NCBI RefSeq assembly: GCF_002086815.1
Contig: NZ_MVID01000019.1
Coordinates: forward strand, 57,964-121,963
Origin: Mycolicibacterium parafortuitum
GTDB taxonomy: Bacteria > Actinomycetota > Actinomycetes > Mycobacteriales > Mycobacteriaceae
Direction: 5' to 3'
DNA length: 64,000 bases
The position numbers and the translations under genes were made by a program. How positions within the stretch are numbered: position 1 is the stretch's first letter; the number at the start of each line of letters is the position of its first letter. This document shows, piece after piece, positions 1 through 9,001 of this stretch. The notes below the pieces were generated by a model. It was not told where the DNA came from, did not search any database, and saw nothing but the letters and a program-made list of their open reading frames with translations.

Positions 1-1400
1 CCGCGGCGTTCCTGACGGAATCGGCGGTGCTGGAACGCTTCACCGCCGAGCAACTCGATGCCGTCCTCGGACGCGACGATTCGGCCCACATGCTGGCGCT
101 GCTGTCCGGGCTGGGTAATCCGTTCCTGATCGCGGTGGATCACCACAGGGTGTGGTACCGGTATCACCATCTCTTCGGAGACGTCCTGCGGGCCCGGTTG
201 CGCGATACGGCGCCGACGCGCTTCCGTGAACTCGCCACCCGCGCGGCCGACCTTCTCGAGCGCGACGGTGACATCGACGGCGCGCTGGTCCAGGCCCTGG
301 ACGCCGGGGACCGTGCCCGCGCGGCCGCGTTGGCGGGTCGCGAGGCGGTCCGCCTCGGATTCGACGGGCGCGCCGGAGTGTTGGCGAGGCGGCTGGCGAT
401 GCTGGATCCCCGGACGTTCGCCGAACATCCCGATGCCGCGGTGGCGCGCGCGTGGTTGGGGGTGACGACGGCCGACGCGGAGCTGATCCAGCGTTCGTTG
501 ATGCTCGCGGTGCGCGCCGACCGGGGACAGGCACTGTCCGACGGCACTCCGTCGGTGAACGTGGCTGTGGCACTGATCAATTCACTGGTGGGCGCCGGCG
601 GTGTCGTCGATGTGGCGCACCAGGCCGACGTTGTCCGCGCCGCGGGCGGACAGCTGGTGAACCCGTGGTGGGGAGCCGCCACCGTCATGAAGGGAACGGC
701 GGAGGCGATGCGCGGCCAGGCGTCGCAGGCGCGCAACCTCTTGGAATCGGCACTGGCCGTCATCGACGACCTGCCGGGGTTCCACGCCGCGGCATTGGCC
801 CACCTCGCGTTGCTCGATCTGGCAGCGGGTAACGATGAATCGGCTGTGGAACGCAGCGAGGCCGCCCGGATGCTGGTGGACAAGTACGACCTGTGCGACG
901 TCGTACCGATGATCGTCGTGTACGCGACCAGCGCGGTGATGGCCGCGCGCATCGGCGACGAGATCGCGGCCCGGCACTCGGCGGAAGTGACGGAGACCTT
1001 GCTTTCCCGCCTCGGCCATCTGGCTGCGCGCACTGCGCTTCTGGGTCACGGCCTGCTTGCGTGGACGGCCGCGGTGGTCCAGGACGCCGAGCTGCTCCGC
1101 AGGCATTTGTCGGTGGCCGAGCGCCTCTGTCACCGGGAACCGTACGCGCTGGCACTGATTCAGCGGGTCGATCGGGTCAAGGCGATGGTCGCAGGTGGTG
1201 CCCGCCCGTTGACCGCCGCCGAACTGCGCCTGCTGCCCTATCTCGCCAAGCATCTGTCGTTGCAGCAGATCGCCGCGGATCTGGTGATCGGACGGGAGAC
1301 AGTCAAGACCCAGGCGGCATCGATCTACCGCAAGCTCGGGGTGACGTCTCGTGGCGAGGCGGTCGCCGAGGCGAAACGGGTCGGGCTGATCCCGGATTGA
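1..1400 (+). CDS. LuxR-family (MalT-like) transcriptional regulator, 5' end outside window
   Basis: The reading frame is open from the first bases of the window, so the start lies upstream. The visible part begins with the stretch that follows the AAA ATPase module in MalT/LAL regulators (FLTESAVLERF, then WYRYHHLFGDVLRARL). A helical, TPR-like region of about 300 residues follows. The last 60 residues are a LuxR/GerE helix-turn-helix (LTAAELRLLPYLAKHLS, IAADLVIGRETVKTQAASIY). The N-terminal ATPase with its Walker motifs would be off-window. A ligand-controlled activator is likely, but the target is unknown. An internal GTG at 27 is not credible as the start because the family sequence continues upstream of it. 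Confidence 0.85.
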   Translation, partial: AAFLTESAVLERFTAEQLDAVLGRDDSAHMLALLSGLGNPFLIAVDHHRVWYRYHHLFGDVLRARLRDTAPTRFRELATRAADLLERDGDIDGALVQALDAGDRARAAALAGREAVRLGFDGRAGVLARRLAMLDPRTFAEHPDAAVARAWLGVTTADAELIQRSLMLAVRADRGQALSDGTPSVNVAVALINSLVGAGGVVDVAHQADVVRAAGGQLVNPWWGAATVMKGTAEAMRGQASQARNLLESALAVIDDLPGFHAAALAHLALLDLAAGNDESAVERSEAARMLVDKYDLCDVVPMIVVYATSAVMAARIGDEIAARHSAEVTETLLSRLGHLAARTALLGHGLLAWTAAVVQDAELLRRHLSVAERLCHREPYALALIQRVDRVKAMVAGGARPLTAAELRLLPYLAKHLSLQQIAADLVIGRETVKTQAASIYRKLGVTSRGEAVAEAKRVGLIPD

Positions 1401-1403
1401 CGC

Positions 1404-1799
1404 TCAGCGGCCCTTGGACCAACTCCACGCGGTCAATCTCCAACCGGACCCGCTGTTGCGCAGCGCGACGGTGAAGGTGGACCCGGTCTGGGTGCGCTGG
1501 GCACCGGCGACCGAGAAGGCCATGGCGGCCGGCACCACCACATAGCCGAATATGCCGTTGTCCTCGACGTGGCTCGGGTCGCCGAGCGTGATGTGATAGC
1601 CGCTGAAGCCGAGATGCTCGCTCTCGGCCATCACGTCACGCCACCACGCGCGGGTTGCGGTGGGACCTTGCCAGGTATGCGGCGGCATGCCGTCGAGGAT
1701 CTGCATGGTGTCGTCACAGGCCGCCGCCATCGCATCGATGTCGGCGGCGTCGAACGCCGCGACGTAGCGACGCACCGCGTCAAAAGGACTGTCAGCCAT
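1404..1799 (-). CDS. SnoaL/NTF2-like fold protein
   Basis: A 131-residue protein of the SnoaL-like (NTF2-fold) type: an N-terminal helix (FDAVRRYVAAFDAADIDAM) followed by alternating strands ending in GWRLTAWSWSKG. The ATG at 1799 lies inside the end of the preceding gene (ATGGCTGA, 8-base overlap), so translation is probably coupled. It is the last gene of a minus-strand unit with a DyP-type peroxidase. Such folds act as small isomerases, hydrolases or ligand-binding domains. No catalytic residue can be assigned here, and the role is unknown. Confidence 0.75.
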   Translation of the reverse strand: MADSPFDAVRRYVAAFDAADIDAMAAACDDTMQILDGMPPHTWQGPTATRAWWRDVMAESEHLGFSGYHITLGDPSHVEDNGIFGYVVVPAAMAFSVAGAQRTQTGSTFTVALRNSGSGWRLTAWSWSKGR

Positions 1800-2814
1800 A
1801 GGCCATCGTCGCCACGTTGCGCCACAGGTTGTGCAGGCTGGCCGACGCGCCGAAGAGCGTGGTGAAGTGCGTGGAGTCCAGCAGCACGATGTCACCGGCC
1901 CGGTCCCCGTCAGGAGGCATCCAGATGACCGCGTTGAACGCGGTATTGCCGGCAACGGTGAACGGGTGCGGTCGGCGCGGGTCGATGGGTTGGCGGGCCA
2001 GCACACGCAGATTGGCGCCCTCCGGGGCGGTCAGTTCGTAGTGCGGAAGGTGCTGATGGAAGCTCAGGGCGGGCACGTCGGCGAGAAGACCTTTCTCGTC
2101 GCAGTCACGATAGGCGGTCAGTTCCACCGGGTCTCGCGTGCCTTCGACAACCGCGGGCCGTAGACCCCAGATGTTGTGCACGGGCACCCCGAGCGCGCGC
2201 ATCAGCGACCGGGTGTACCTGCTGAACCGTTGCTGGCGGGGCACCAGCCGGTCTCCGTGATGTTCGTATTCGATCTGCCGCTGGTTGAGGTCGTCGGTGA
2301 ACCCGACATCGTGATGGGGGGCCAGCAGCAGGCATGTGCCCTCGCGGCGTAGCCATTCCCGCAGCGCCTGCACTTCGCCGCGGGTGGCCTCCAATTCGGA
2401 GTTCAGGTGGTCCAGACCGAACACCATCAGCGTGTCGGTATCGGCCAGGATGCGTTCGTCGATGGGTTGGGTGTAGCCGGCCTGGTCGACCCGCTGGAAG
2501 ACACCGACCGGGTGCCCGGTGAGTTCTGCGACCAGATCCTGAAAGGTCAGCGTCGAGCGGTGGAACAACTCCAGCGTTCCGGCGATGCCCTGAAGGAAAT
2601 TCGCGGCGCCGAATCCGGGTGTCTCGTAACCGGGGTACGCCACGTTGCGGACTTCGGTCATGGTCGAGAAGCGGTTACTCATCGCGGCCGGATCACGCTG
2701 CGCTTCCCAGGGATAACTCCATGTCCAGTAGATGCTGACGCGCCGCTGTCCGTCGCGGGGCCGCGCCACGTGGTCCTGGTTGTAGGTGCGGGCTGGACGC
2801 AGGGTCATCATCAC
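1792..2814 (-). CDS. conserved hypothetical protein in DyP peroxidase unit
   Basis: A protein of about 340 residues that I do not recognise with certainty. It has no signal peptide or membrane segment. The middle part (TLMVFGLDHLNSELEATRGE, then CLLLAPHHDVGF) resembles the Rossmann-like fold of class I glutamine-amidotransferase-like or DUF4350-like proteins, but no Cys nucleophile elbow is visible. The start is one of three consecutive codons, GTG-ATG-ATG. The GTG at 2814 overlaps the stop of the peroxidase gene (GTGA). It sits between the peroxidase and a SnoaL-like protein, and these links suggest a role in the same oxidative process. Confidence 0.65.
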   Translation of the reverse strand: MMMTLRPARTYNQDHVARPRDGQRRVSIYWTWSYPWEAQRDPAAMSNRFSTMTEVRNVAYPGYETPGFGAANFLQGIAGTLELFHRSTLTFQDLVAELTGHPVGVFQRVDQAGYTQPIDERILADTDTLMVFGLDHLNSELEATRGEVQALREWLRREGTCLLLAPHHDVGFTDDLNQRQIEYEHHGDRLVPRQQRFSRYTRSLMRALGVPVHNIWGLRPAVVEGTRDPVELTAYRDCDEKGLLADVPALSFHQHLPHYELTAPEGANLRVLARQPIDPRRPHPFTVAGNTAFNAVIWMPPDGDRAGDIVLLDSTHFTTLFGASASLHNLWRNVATMAYG

Positions 2815-4142
2815 TCCCGGGTTCCGGCGGCGGCGAGATAGCGCAGTGCGTCGAGGCCCGGAAGGAAGAAGTAGGCACCTCCGCGCAGCGTGGTGAACGC
2901 CGGTATACCCCGGTGCACCTTACGGATGGGGCGTTTCGGCATGGTGAAGTCCAGCGTTCCGTCCTGCGTGCCGCAGATCGGGTCGCGTTCGTTGCCGAGT
3001 TCGTGGAAGGACCTGTCGTTGATCCACACGTTCTGCGCGAACTCGAACTGCCGCACCAGGTCTGCGCAGATGATGAACGCGGCGATACCGCGCTCGATGT
3101 CGTCGTCGGGTGCGCCGTCGGGCAGTGCCGGCCCGTAGGTCGCACCCCTGCGGATCATCCTGCGCCGGTTCATGAAGTGCGCGGTGTCGCGCGGATTGAG
3201 CCGGCGAGCGTGAGACCCCAGCGGGCAGGCATACCCGAACGGATCCATCTCCTTGTAGTTGAAGTCGTTGTTGCGCATCGGGTCGGCACCCAGTTCGGGG
3301 TCGTCGTGCTCGGGCGCGAGAACCAGCGGTGCGCCGCTGCGCCAGCGGCCCATGAATTTCGCCGCCAGCAACTCCTGCTCCTCGGGAGTCTCGGCGTTGT
3401 CGGACAGGTAGGAACGGAACGCGCCGACGTGTTCTTCGAGCCGCCGGTAGGCCATGTAGCTTCCGTTGCGGGACAGTTCAGTTGGTTCGGGAAGGCCGGC
3501 CACGGGGCCGTCTTCGTCGGGGTATCCGAGGATGAACTCGCCGGGCTGCAACGCTGGGCCCGACCCCGGAGTCGGGTCCTCCCCCGAGCCCTTCATGACC
3601 GGCTGGGACAACCGGTCGCGGAAGCCGAAATGGTCGTGCGCGTAGTTGAACGGCGGATGAGCGTTCAGATCCAGATACGACAGCGTGCGGACACCGTCGC
3701 AGCGGGCCACCAGATCGTCGTGTGCGCCCACGCAGCGGGCATGCTCGTCGTCGTCGCGGGCGAACAGGATCGCGATGGCGTGCAGGTCATCTCCCGCCAG
3801 CCCGCCGAGCCAGTGCTGCGGCGCATTGACGCCGGTGTCGCCGAGGATGTCGGCGCGCGCCGCCATCCCCTCGCGGAACGCGTCGGGGAACGTCGCCAGC
3901 GCGGACTCGGGCACCCCGAGGGCGCGCAAGCCGGTCCAGGTGAACGCCAGCGTCACCCAGCGTTTCGCATCGTCCATCGTCGCCGTGACGTCGGCGGCCG
4001 ATTGGACGACATCGAGAAGTTCGGTCAGCCACGCCCGCCCGCCCTCCGCGTGATCGAAGGTCAGGAACTCGTAACGTCCCGTCATCGCCGGTGTCCGGGT
4101 GAGCAGGATGTGCTGAATGTCGTCCAGTTCCAGCGTACTCAT
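2811..4142 (-). CDS. DyP-type heme peroxidase family protein
   Basis: 443 residues with the layout of a dye-decolorising peroxidase: two ferredoxin-like halves and a heme pocket. Around residues 170-185 is HFGFRDRLSQP, the GxxDG motif position. The catalytic Asp is kept, but the following Gly is Arg. Near residue 310 is CPLGSHARRLNPRD, with the proximal heme His, and MIRRGATYG carries the distal Arg. DyP enzymes use peroxide to oxidise dyes, lignin-like compounds or porphyrins. There is no Tat or Sec signal, so it is probably cytoplasmic. ATG 4142 was chosen because the family sequence begins there. The next gene upstream ends 31 bases away, consistent with one operon. Confidence 0.85.
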   Translation of the reverse strand: MSTLELDDIQHILLTRTPAMTGRYEFLTFDHAEGGRAWLTELLDVVQSAADVTATMDDAKRWVTLAFTWTGLRALGVPESALATFPDAFREGMAARADILGDTGVNAPQHWLGGLAGDDLHAIAILFARDDDEHARCVGAHDDLVARCDGVRTLSYLDLNAHPPFNYAHDHFGFRDRLSQPVMKGSGEDPTPGSGPALQPGEFILGYPDEDGPVAGLPEPTELSRNGSYMAYRRLEEHVGAFRSYLSDNAETPEEQELLAAKFMGRWRSGAPLVLAPEHDDPELGADPMRNNDFNYKEMDPFGYACPLGSHARRLNPRDTAHFMNRRRMIRRGATYGPALPDGAPDDDIERGIAAFIICADLVRQFEFAQNVWINDRSFHELGNERDPICGTQDGTLDFTMPKRPIRKVHRGIPAFTTLRGGAYFFLPGLDALRYLAAAGTRE

Positions 4143-4173
4143 CACTGTTATCTGTTCTTCGCGCAAGCGCTCA

Positions 4174-4734
4174 TCACTGCATCTGATCGAGCATCGTCGA
4201 GAAAGCATCCTTGAGGCGCAACGCCTTCTTGATCTCGTCGGCGGTCACATACGGGTACTCGCCGTATTCGAGGAAGCTCGGGTATTGGTGGTCGCGGACG
4301 AACTTGATGAACGCCTCCGGGTTGGTCTGCCAATCCTCGGGAAAGCCTTCGAGATTGGTGAACACAGTCGTGATCCCGGTGGCGCTGAACAGGCGCACCG
4401 CGTCTTCGGTGTACTTGTCGAAATCGGTGTCGAAGATGCCCTGGTACTGGAAATGCAGACCGGATCCGACATCGAAGAGCACCCAGCGTAGGTAGTGCAG
4501 GCGCAGCGGCGCGAGCACGTCGGGGCTGCCGGCGACGGCGTCCTCGATCTGTTTGCCGTACGCGCGCACCGACTCTTCGCGCCCTTGCTTGACCTTCGCG
4601 ATGATGGAGAAGCCGTGACACGCCGGGGTGCGTGGATACGTGGGCCCGTAGCGCCCCCGCTCGAGTTCGAAGTAGCCCTCGGGCGGGATCGCCATGGCCG
4701 ACGGTTGTGACCAATTGTTTTCCCGTGCAACCAT
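4174..4734 (-). CDS. conserved hypothetical protein, first gene of DyP unit
   Basis: A soluble 186-residue protein with no recognised family. It looks like a ferredoxin-like alpha/beta fold: FSIIAKVKQGREESVRAYGK resembles the first strand and helix, and LHYLRWVLFD and GIFDTDFDKYTEDAV the following elements. Similar proteins are often encoded beside DyP peroxidases. ATG 4734 is supported by a strong ribosome-binding site (CGGAGG, about 7 bases upstream). It opens a minus-strand series of four closely spaced genes. Role unknown; a partner or companion of the peroxidase is an inference from position only. Confidence 0.75.
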   Translation of the reverse strand: MVARENNWSQPSAMAIPPEGYFELERGRYGPTYPRTPACHGFSIIAKVKQGREESVRAYGKQIEDAVAGSPDVLAPLRLHYLRWVLFDVGSGLHFQYQGIFDTDFDKYTEDAVRLFSATGITTVFTNLEGFPEDWQTNPEAFIKFVRDHQYPSFLEYGEYPYVTADEIKKALRLKDAFSTMLDQMQ

Positions 4735-4941
4735 GCTGAACCTCCGGAAGGGTCGACGCCCACGACCGTAGGCCGGTCCTCTCCGGCCGGACTCCCCCGT
4801 TTCGGGGGAAACCCGGAAACGACGGTTCATGCCGGTTTTCCCCCGATGTGGGGGACGCCGCCGACGCCCCCTGGTGCCTACGGTGCCGGTACACAGTCGC
4901 GCATCGGTGGCTGCTACCGAACCAACGCATAGGAGTCGCAA

Positions 4942-5307
4942 ATGCGGTGGGTTTTACTGATTGTGCCCCCGGTGGCGATATCCACCGGGATCGCCATAGC
5001 CCCGCCCGCCGTGGCGGACTGCACGAGCGCGGGTGGGACGACGATCTGCTCGCAGGGCACGGTGCGCGGCTCGAACACCGGGGACGGACCGAGCGGGTCG
5101 GGTCCCTACGCCCCGTACCCGTGCGATGAGAACTACTACGACTGCGAAGCCTGGTGGGAAGCCGACTTCGACGTCATCGTCGACCCCGGCCCCGGGCCGC
5201 CCGACCTGGGGCGCCCCGGCCGTCCGGACTTCGGCAACCCGGGACGACCCGGCGGCGGCGGTGGAGGCCGGCCCGGAGGCGGCGGTGGAGGCCGCGGCGG
5301 ACGATGA
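4942..5307 (+). CDS. small secreted Gly/Pro-rich protein
   Basis: 121 residues. An N-terminal Sec signal (MRWVLLIVPPVAISTGIAIA) with likely cleavage after AVA precedes a Cys-containing segment (DCTSAGGTTICSQGTVRG), a type frequent in small mycobacterial exported proteins. The tail is a low-complexity Pro/Gly repeat ending in two GGGGGG runs. A good ribosome-binding site (AGGAG) precedes ATG 4942. It is divergent from the DyP unit and 17 bases before the haemophore-like gene, so the two secreted proteins are probably co-expressed. Function unknown. Confidence 0.8.
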   Translation: MRWVLLIVPPVAISTGIAIAPPAVADCTSAGGTTICSQGTVRGSNTGDGPSGSGPYAPYPCDENYYDCEAWWEADFDVIVDPGPGPPDLGRPGRPDFGNPGRPGGGGGGRPGGGGGGRGGR

Positions 5308-5324
5308 ACACGAAGGAGATCCCT

Positions 5325-5660
5325 ATGTCACCCCGTTACCTGGCGCCCATGCTGGCCGCGATCGGCTGCGCCGCAGTGCTCGGCACCGCCGCACCCGCCG
5401 CGGCCCAACCGCCGCCCTCGCCGCCGAACTGCTCCTCGGCGGATCTCACGGGAACGCTGACCGGGGTGATGGCAGCCACGTCGGCGTACCTGTTCACCCA
5501 TCCGCAGGTCAACGACTTCTTCTCCAGCCTCAAGGGGCAACCTCCGGAGGAACGGCGCGCCGCACTGCAGACCTTCATGGACCAGAATCCGCAGGTGCGT
5601 GCCGAGTTACAGGGGATTCGCCAGCCGATGGTGGACTTCCGCAACCGCTGCGGAGGCTGA
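5325..5660 (+). CDS. secreted haemophore-type (Rv0203-like) heme-binding protein
   Basis: 111 residues. It has a cleavable signal peptide (residues 1-27, ending AAPAAAQ) and a short helical domain with two Cys (PPNCSSADLTGTLTGVMA and the final RNRCGG). The stretch YLFTHPQVNDFFSSL and the repeated Gln-Pro helices match the mycobacterial haemophore family (Rv0203 type), thought to carry heme between the outside and MmpL transporters. ATG 5325 is preferred over ATG 5304 because AAGGAGAT lies just upstream. Its 3' end overlaps the convergent XRE regulator gene by 54 bases. Confidence 0.75.
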   Translation: MSPRYLAPMLAAIGCAAVLGTAAPAAAQPPPSPPNCSSADLTGTLTGVMAATSAYLFTHPQVNDFFSSLKGQPPEERRAALQTFMDQNPQVRAELQGIRQPMVDFRNRCGG

Positions 5661-6512
5661 GTCGCGGCGCTGTCCGAGCGAATTGCGCAGCAGCGCGATC
5701 GTATCGGCCGCACTCGACCCGTCCTCCGTGGTCACCAGACACAACGACTGCTCCGGGGACCGCGCGATCACCAGGTTCTGCTGGGTGACGGTCAGCGGGC
5801 CCACGGTGGGATGGCGCATCCGGTAAGACCCTGCCTCACAGGGCTTGACCCGGTGGTCGCTCCACAGCGCCGCGAAGTCGTCGCTCTTGACCGACAGTTC
5901 ACCGACCAGTCCGGCCAGCAGCGCGTCATCGGGAAACTGACCGGCGACGTGGTGCAGGTGCCCGACGACCGTGCGCGCCTTGGCCGGCCAGTCCACATAG
6001 AGCTCCCGGGTGTGCGAGTCCAGGAACAGCAGGCGCGCCAGGTTCGGTCGCTCAGCGGGGCGGTCGACGGCGTGCCGGTCGATGTGCCCGGCCAGCAGCG
6101 CGTGACCGAGGTCGTTCCAGGCCAGGATGTCGGTGCGCCGGCCGAGGACCATGGCGGGAACGTCGGCGAGCGTGCGGAGCAGGTCCTGGGTGGCCGCGTC
6201 GACCCGTTCGGCCGGTGGCCTCCTCGGCCGGTTCGGCCGCACTGCGGCCAGCGCGTGCAGGTGCCGGCGTTCGTGGTCGTCGAGGCGCAGCGCCGTGGCG
6301 ATCGCGTCGAGAACCGCCTCCGAGGCGTGTGATGCCTGCCCCTGTTCCAGGCGGGTGTAGTAGGACACGCTGACGCCCGCGAGCTGCGCCAACTCCTCGC
6401 GCCGCAGACCGGCGACCCGGCGGCGCTCGGGGAACGCGCTCAACCCGACGTCTTCGGGTGTCAGCTGAGCACGCCGGGTCCGCAGGAACTCGGCCAGGCC
6501 GTTGACGGTCAT
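5607..6512 (-). CDS. XRE-family regulator with MmyB-like ligand-binding domain
   Basis: 301 residues. An N-terminal helix-turn-helix (residues 5-75, with VAGLRREELAQLAGVSVSYY and TRLEQG) is followed by the MmyB-like domain (AMVLGRRTDILAWNDLGHAL, then ARLLFLDSHTRELYVDWPAK), a PAS-like pocket that binds a hydrophobic ligand in family members. The gene is divergent from a metallo-hydrolase/carboxylesterase pair with about 100 bases between starts. Regulators of this type usually control the neighbouring divergent enzyme genes, so that is the likely job. ATG 6512 is the first start of the family-like sequence. Confidence 0.88.
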   Translation of the reverse strand: MTVNGLAEFLRTRRAQLTPEDVGLSAFPERRRVAGLRREELAQLAGVSVSYYTRLEQGQASHASEAVLDAIATALRLDDHERRHLHALAAVRPNRPRRPPAERVDAATQDLLRTLADVPAMVLGRRTDILAWNDLGHALLAGHIDRHAVDRPAERPNLARLLFLDSHTRELYVDWPAKARTVVGHLHHVAGQFPDDALLAGLVGELSVKSDDFAALWSDHRVKPCEAGSYRMRHPTVGPLTVTQQNLVIARSPEQSLCLVTTEDGSSAADTIALLRNSLGQRRDSASAAVAEVHHRLANPL

Positions 6513-6614
6513 GAATCCACTATGCGCCCGCGGCCGGTGCGCCTGCCTGCCACTGTCAGGGGTAGGCACCGCCGGGGCTGGCTGCCGGACGGCCACCGCC
6601 GCACGCTGGTTCGT

Positions 6615-7523
6615 ATGAACGACATCGTGTTGGGTGACGTCACACTCACCCGCGTACCGGAGTACTACGGCTCGGTCGAGTTGGCCCCGAAGACGTTCTT
6701 CCCGGAAAGCGCCGAGGCGTCCTGGGACTACAACCGGGACCTTTTGGTCCCGGACTTCTGGGACCCCGCCGCCGACGTGTGCATCAGTGCCATCCAGACC
6801 TGGGTGTTGCGCAGCGAGGGCAGAACCATCCTCGTCGACACCGGCGTCGGTGACCACAAGGAGCGTCCGTACGCACCGTTGTGGAGCCACCGCGAATCCG
6901 GGTTCCTCGACAACCTCGCGGCGGCCGGCATCCGCCCCGAGGACGTCGACATCGTGATCAACACCCACCTTCACAACGACCACGTCGGCTGGAACACCGT
7001 GCTGCACGACCGCCGGTGGATTCCGACGTTCCCGAACGCGACCTATCTGATCCCCCGTGCCGAGTTCGAGTACTGGCACCCGGACAGCGGCAACACCTAC
7101 CGCGGCCGCGGTCATCTGAACGTGTTCGAGGACAGCGTCGCTCCCGTGTACGACGCGGGGTTGGTGACGTTGTGGGAGGACGGTTTCCAGATCGACGCGA
7201 ACGTCCGCCTGGAGCCGGCGCCCGGTCACACGCCCGGCTCGTCGGTGGTCTCGCTGCGCTCGGGCACCGATCGCGCCCTGTTCGTCGGCGACATGCTGCA
7301 CACGCCGCTGCAGTTCCTCGAGCCCGACGTCAACAGCTGCTTCTGCGTGGAACCCGACGAGGCGATCGCCACCCGCCGGCGGGTCCTCAATCATGCCGCC
7401 GACACCCACACATTGGTGTTCCCGGCGCACCTGGGCGGTCACGGCGGGGCGGAACTGCGCCGCGACGGAAGCCGGCTCACGATCGAGCGGTGGGCGCCGT
7501 TCGACCGGATCACCGATGTCTGA
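6615..7523 (+). CDS. MBL-fold metallo-hydrolase
   Basis: 302 residues with the metallo-beta-lactamase fold. The zinc site is visible: NTHLHNDHVGW (HxHxDH, about residue 117), PGHTPGS (third His), GDMLH (bridging Asp) and a C-terminal HLGGHG. The overall pattern resembles lactonase-like enzymes such as the N-acyl-homoserine lactonase group, but the substrate is not determinable. ATG 6615 was chosen because the upstream extension to 6522 is Arg-rich out-of-family sequence. The carboxylesterase start overlaps its stop, so a two-enzyme hydrolytic operon is likely, possibly under the divergent XRE regulator. Confidence 0.85.
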   Translation: MNDIVLGDVTLTRVPEYYGSVELAPKTFFPESAEASWDYNRDLLVPDFWDPAADVCISAIQTWVLRSEGRTILVDTGVGDHKERPYAPLWSHRESGFLDNLAAAGIRPEDVDIVINTHLHNDHVGWNTVLHDRRWIPTFPNATYLIPRAEFEYWHPDSGNTYRGRGHLNVFEDSVAPVYDAGLVTLWEDGFQIDANVRLEPAPGHTPGSSVVSLRSGTDRALFVGDMLHTPLQFLEPDVNSCFCVEPDEAIATRRRVLNHAADTHTLVFPAHLGGHGGAELRRDGSRLTIERWAPFDRITDV

Positions 7524-8919
7524 GCCCAGCGTGCGGACCGCGACCGGCGCGGTGCGGGGTCGGGCGCATCCCGGATACCGGGCATATCTGGGTATCCCCT
7601 ATGCGGCGCCGCCCACCGGCGCGAACCGGTTCGCCGCGCCGGCACCGCACGACGGCTGGCCGCGCGTCCGCGACGCCGTCGAATTCGGGCCCGCCGCCCC
7701 GCAGGCGCCGCGAACGGGATTCGGAAGCCTGGACATGGCAGCGTATTTCGGTGATGCAACGGATTTCGGCCGCGACTACCTGACCCTCAATGTGTGGGCG
7801 CCAACCGATGCGTCGCGGTGCCCGGTGATGGTTTTCGTGCACGGCGGAGGTTTCGTATCGGGGTCACCTCGCGCACCGCTGTACGACGGGGCGACGTTCG
7901 CGCGCGACGGGGTGATCCTGGTGACCGTCACCTATCGCCTCGGCATCCCCGGGTTCCTGGATCTGCCGGATGCGCCGCCCAACCGCGGCCTGCTCGACGT
8001 GCTCGCGGCGCTGGACTGGGTGCAGACCAACATCGGCGCCTTCGGCGGAGATCCGGGCAACGTCACCTTGTTCGGGCAGTCGGCGGGGGCGACGCTCGTG
8101 TCGGCAGTGCTGACGACACCGGGCGCCGCCGATCTGATCGCGCGGGCGATCGTCCAGAGCGGGAACGGACTCGGCGCCTTCTCGCGCGAGCAGGCGGCCA
8201 GGGTGACCCACCGTGCCGCAGAGTTGTTGGGCGTCGAACCGACCGCCGCCGGGTTCGCCGCGTTTCCCGACGGCGAGTTGACCCGGACCGCAACAGATCT
8301 GACCGGGTTGTCCCTGCGCACCGCGGACCGGTTCGACCCGCTGGTCGGCCTGAGCGCGTTCAGCCTGGTGCTCGACACACAGCCCGCCGACGCGGCCGCG
8401 TCGGGGAACGGTGCCGACATCCCGCTGCTGATCGGCACCAACGCCGAGGAGGGCAACCTGTATCTCGCGCCGAGCGGGGCGCTCGAACGGTCGACCGAGG
8501 ACGACGTCGTCGGGCTGGCCGGGCAGACCCACGACGATCCAGCCGTCGTGATCGGCCACTACCGGGCACGGATGCCGTCGGCCGACTGGGGTGAGGTGCG
8601 CTCGGCGCTCCTCGGTGACGCGTTGTTCGTCCGGGGGTCGCGCCGGTTGGCCGACGCGCACGGCAGCGGCAGCACCTATCGGTACGAGTTCGCCTGGCGC
8701 TCCCCGGCGGTCGGCGGGCGCCTCGGCGCAGCACACACCGTCGAGTTGCCGTTCGTGTTCGACCGACTGCATCTGCCTGCTCTACGTGGGCCGGACGGGC
8801 TGCTGGGTGCCGGCATGCCTCCGCAGCGCCTGGCCGATGAGATGCATGGTGCCTGGATCCGGTTCGCGCGGACGGGCTCTCCGGGCTGGGCGGCGGGACC
8901 GCCGCGCGTGTTCTGCTAG
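7516..8919 (+). CDS. type B carboxylesterase/lipase
   Basis: 467 residues of the alpha/beta-hydrolase carboxylesterase family. The oxyanion-hole motif is VFVHGGGFVSGS, the nucleophile elbow FGQSAGATL (Ser in GxSxG), and the acid/His region contains GTNAEEGNLYL and GRLGAAHTVELPFVF. It starts 8 bases inside the preceding hydrolase gene (ATGTCTGA), so translation is coupled. The C-terminus ends abruptly at GPPRVFC, where relatives continue with another 20-30 residues. An alternative frame stays open just past this stop, so a small 3' frameshift is possible. The catalytic triad region is intact. Confidence 0.85.
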   Translation: MSEPSVRTATGAVRGRAHPGYRAYLGIPYAAPPTGANRFAAPAPHDGWPRVRDAVEFGPAAPQAPRTGFGSLDMAAYFGDATDFGRDYLTLNVWAPTDASRCPVMVFVHGGGFVSGSPRAPLYDGATFARDGVILVTVTYRLGIPGFLDLPDAPPNRGLLDVLAALDWVQTNIGAFGGDPGNVTLFGQSAGATLVSAVLTTPGAADLIARAIVQSGNGLGAFSREQAARVTHRAAELLGVEPTAAGFAAFPDGELTRTATDLTGLSLRTADRFDPLVGLSAFSLVLDTQPADAAASGNGADIPLLIGTNAEEGNLYLAPSGALERSTEDDVVGLAGQTHDDPAVVIGHYRARMPSADWGEVRSALLGDALFVRGSRRLADAHGSGSTYRYEFAWRSPAVGGRLGAAHTVELPFVFDRLHLPALRGPDGLLGAGMPPQRLADEMHGAWIRFARTGSPGWAAGPPRVFC

Positions 8920-9001
8920 ACGTACTGACCACGGATGTTGCTCTCGGCATTCCAAGCGCCTACCTCCGCAGCAGGGCCACTCCCCCATAAAGTCGGTGGC
9001 T

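Noticed and set aside
2913..4214. A 433-codon open frame antisense to the DyP peroxidase
   Set aside because: The minus-strand gene has clear heme motifs; the plus-strand frame has none and no ribosome-binding site.
5281..5303. The GGGGGG-repeat tail of the secreted protein as a DNA repeat element
   Set aside because: It is a short coding low-complexity repeat confined to one gene.
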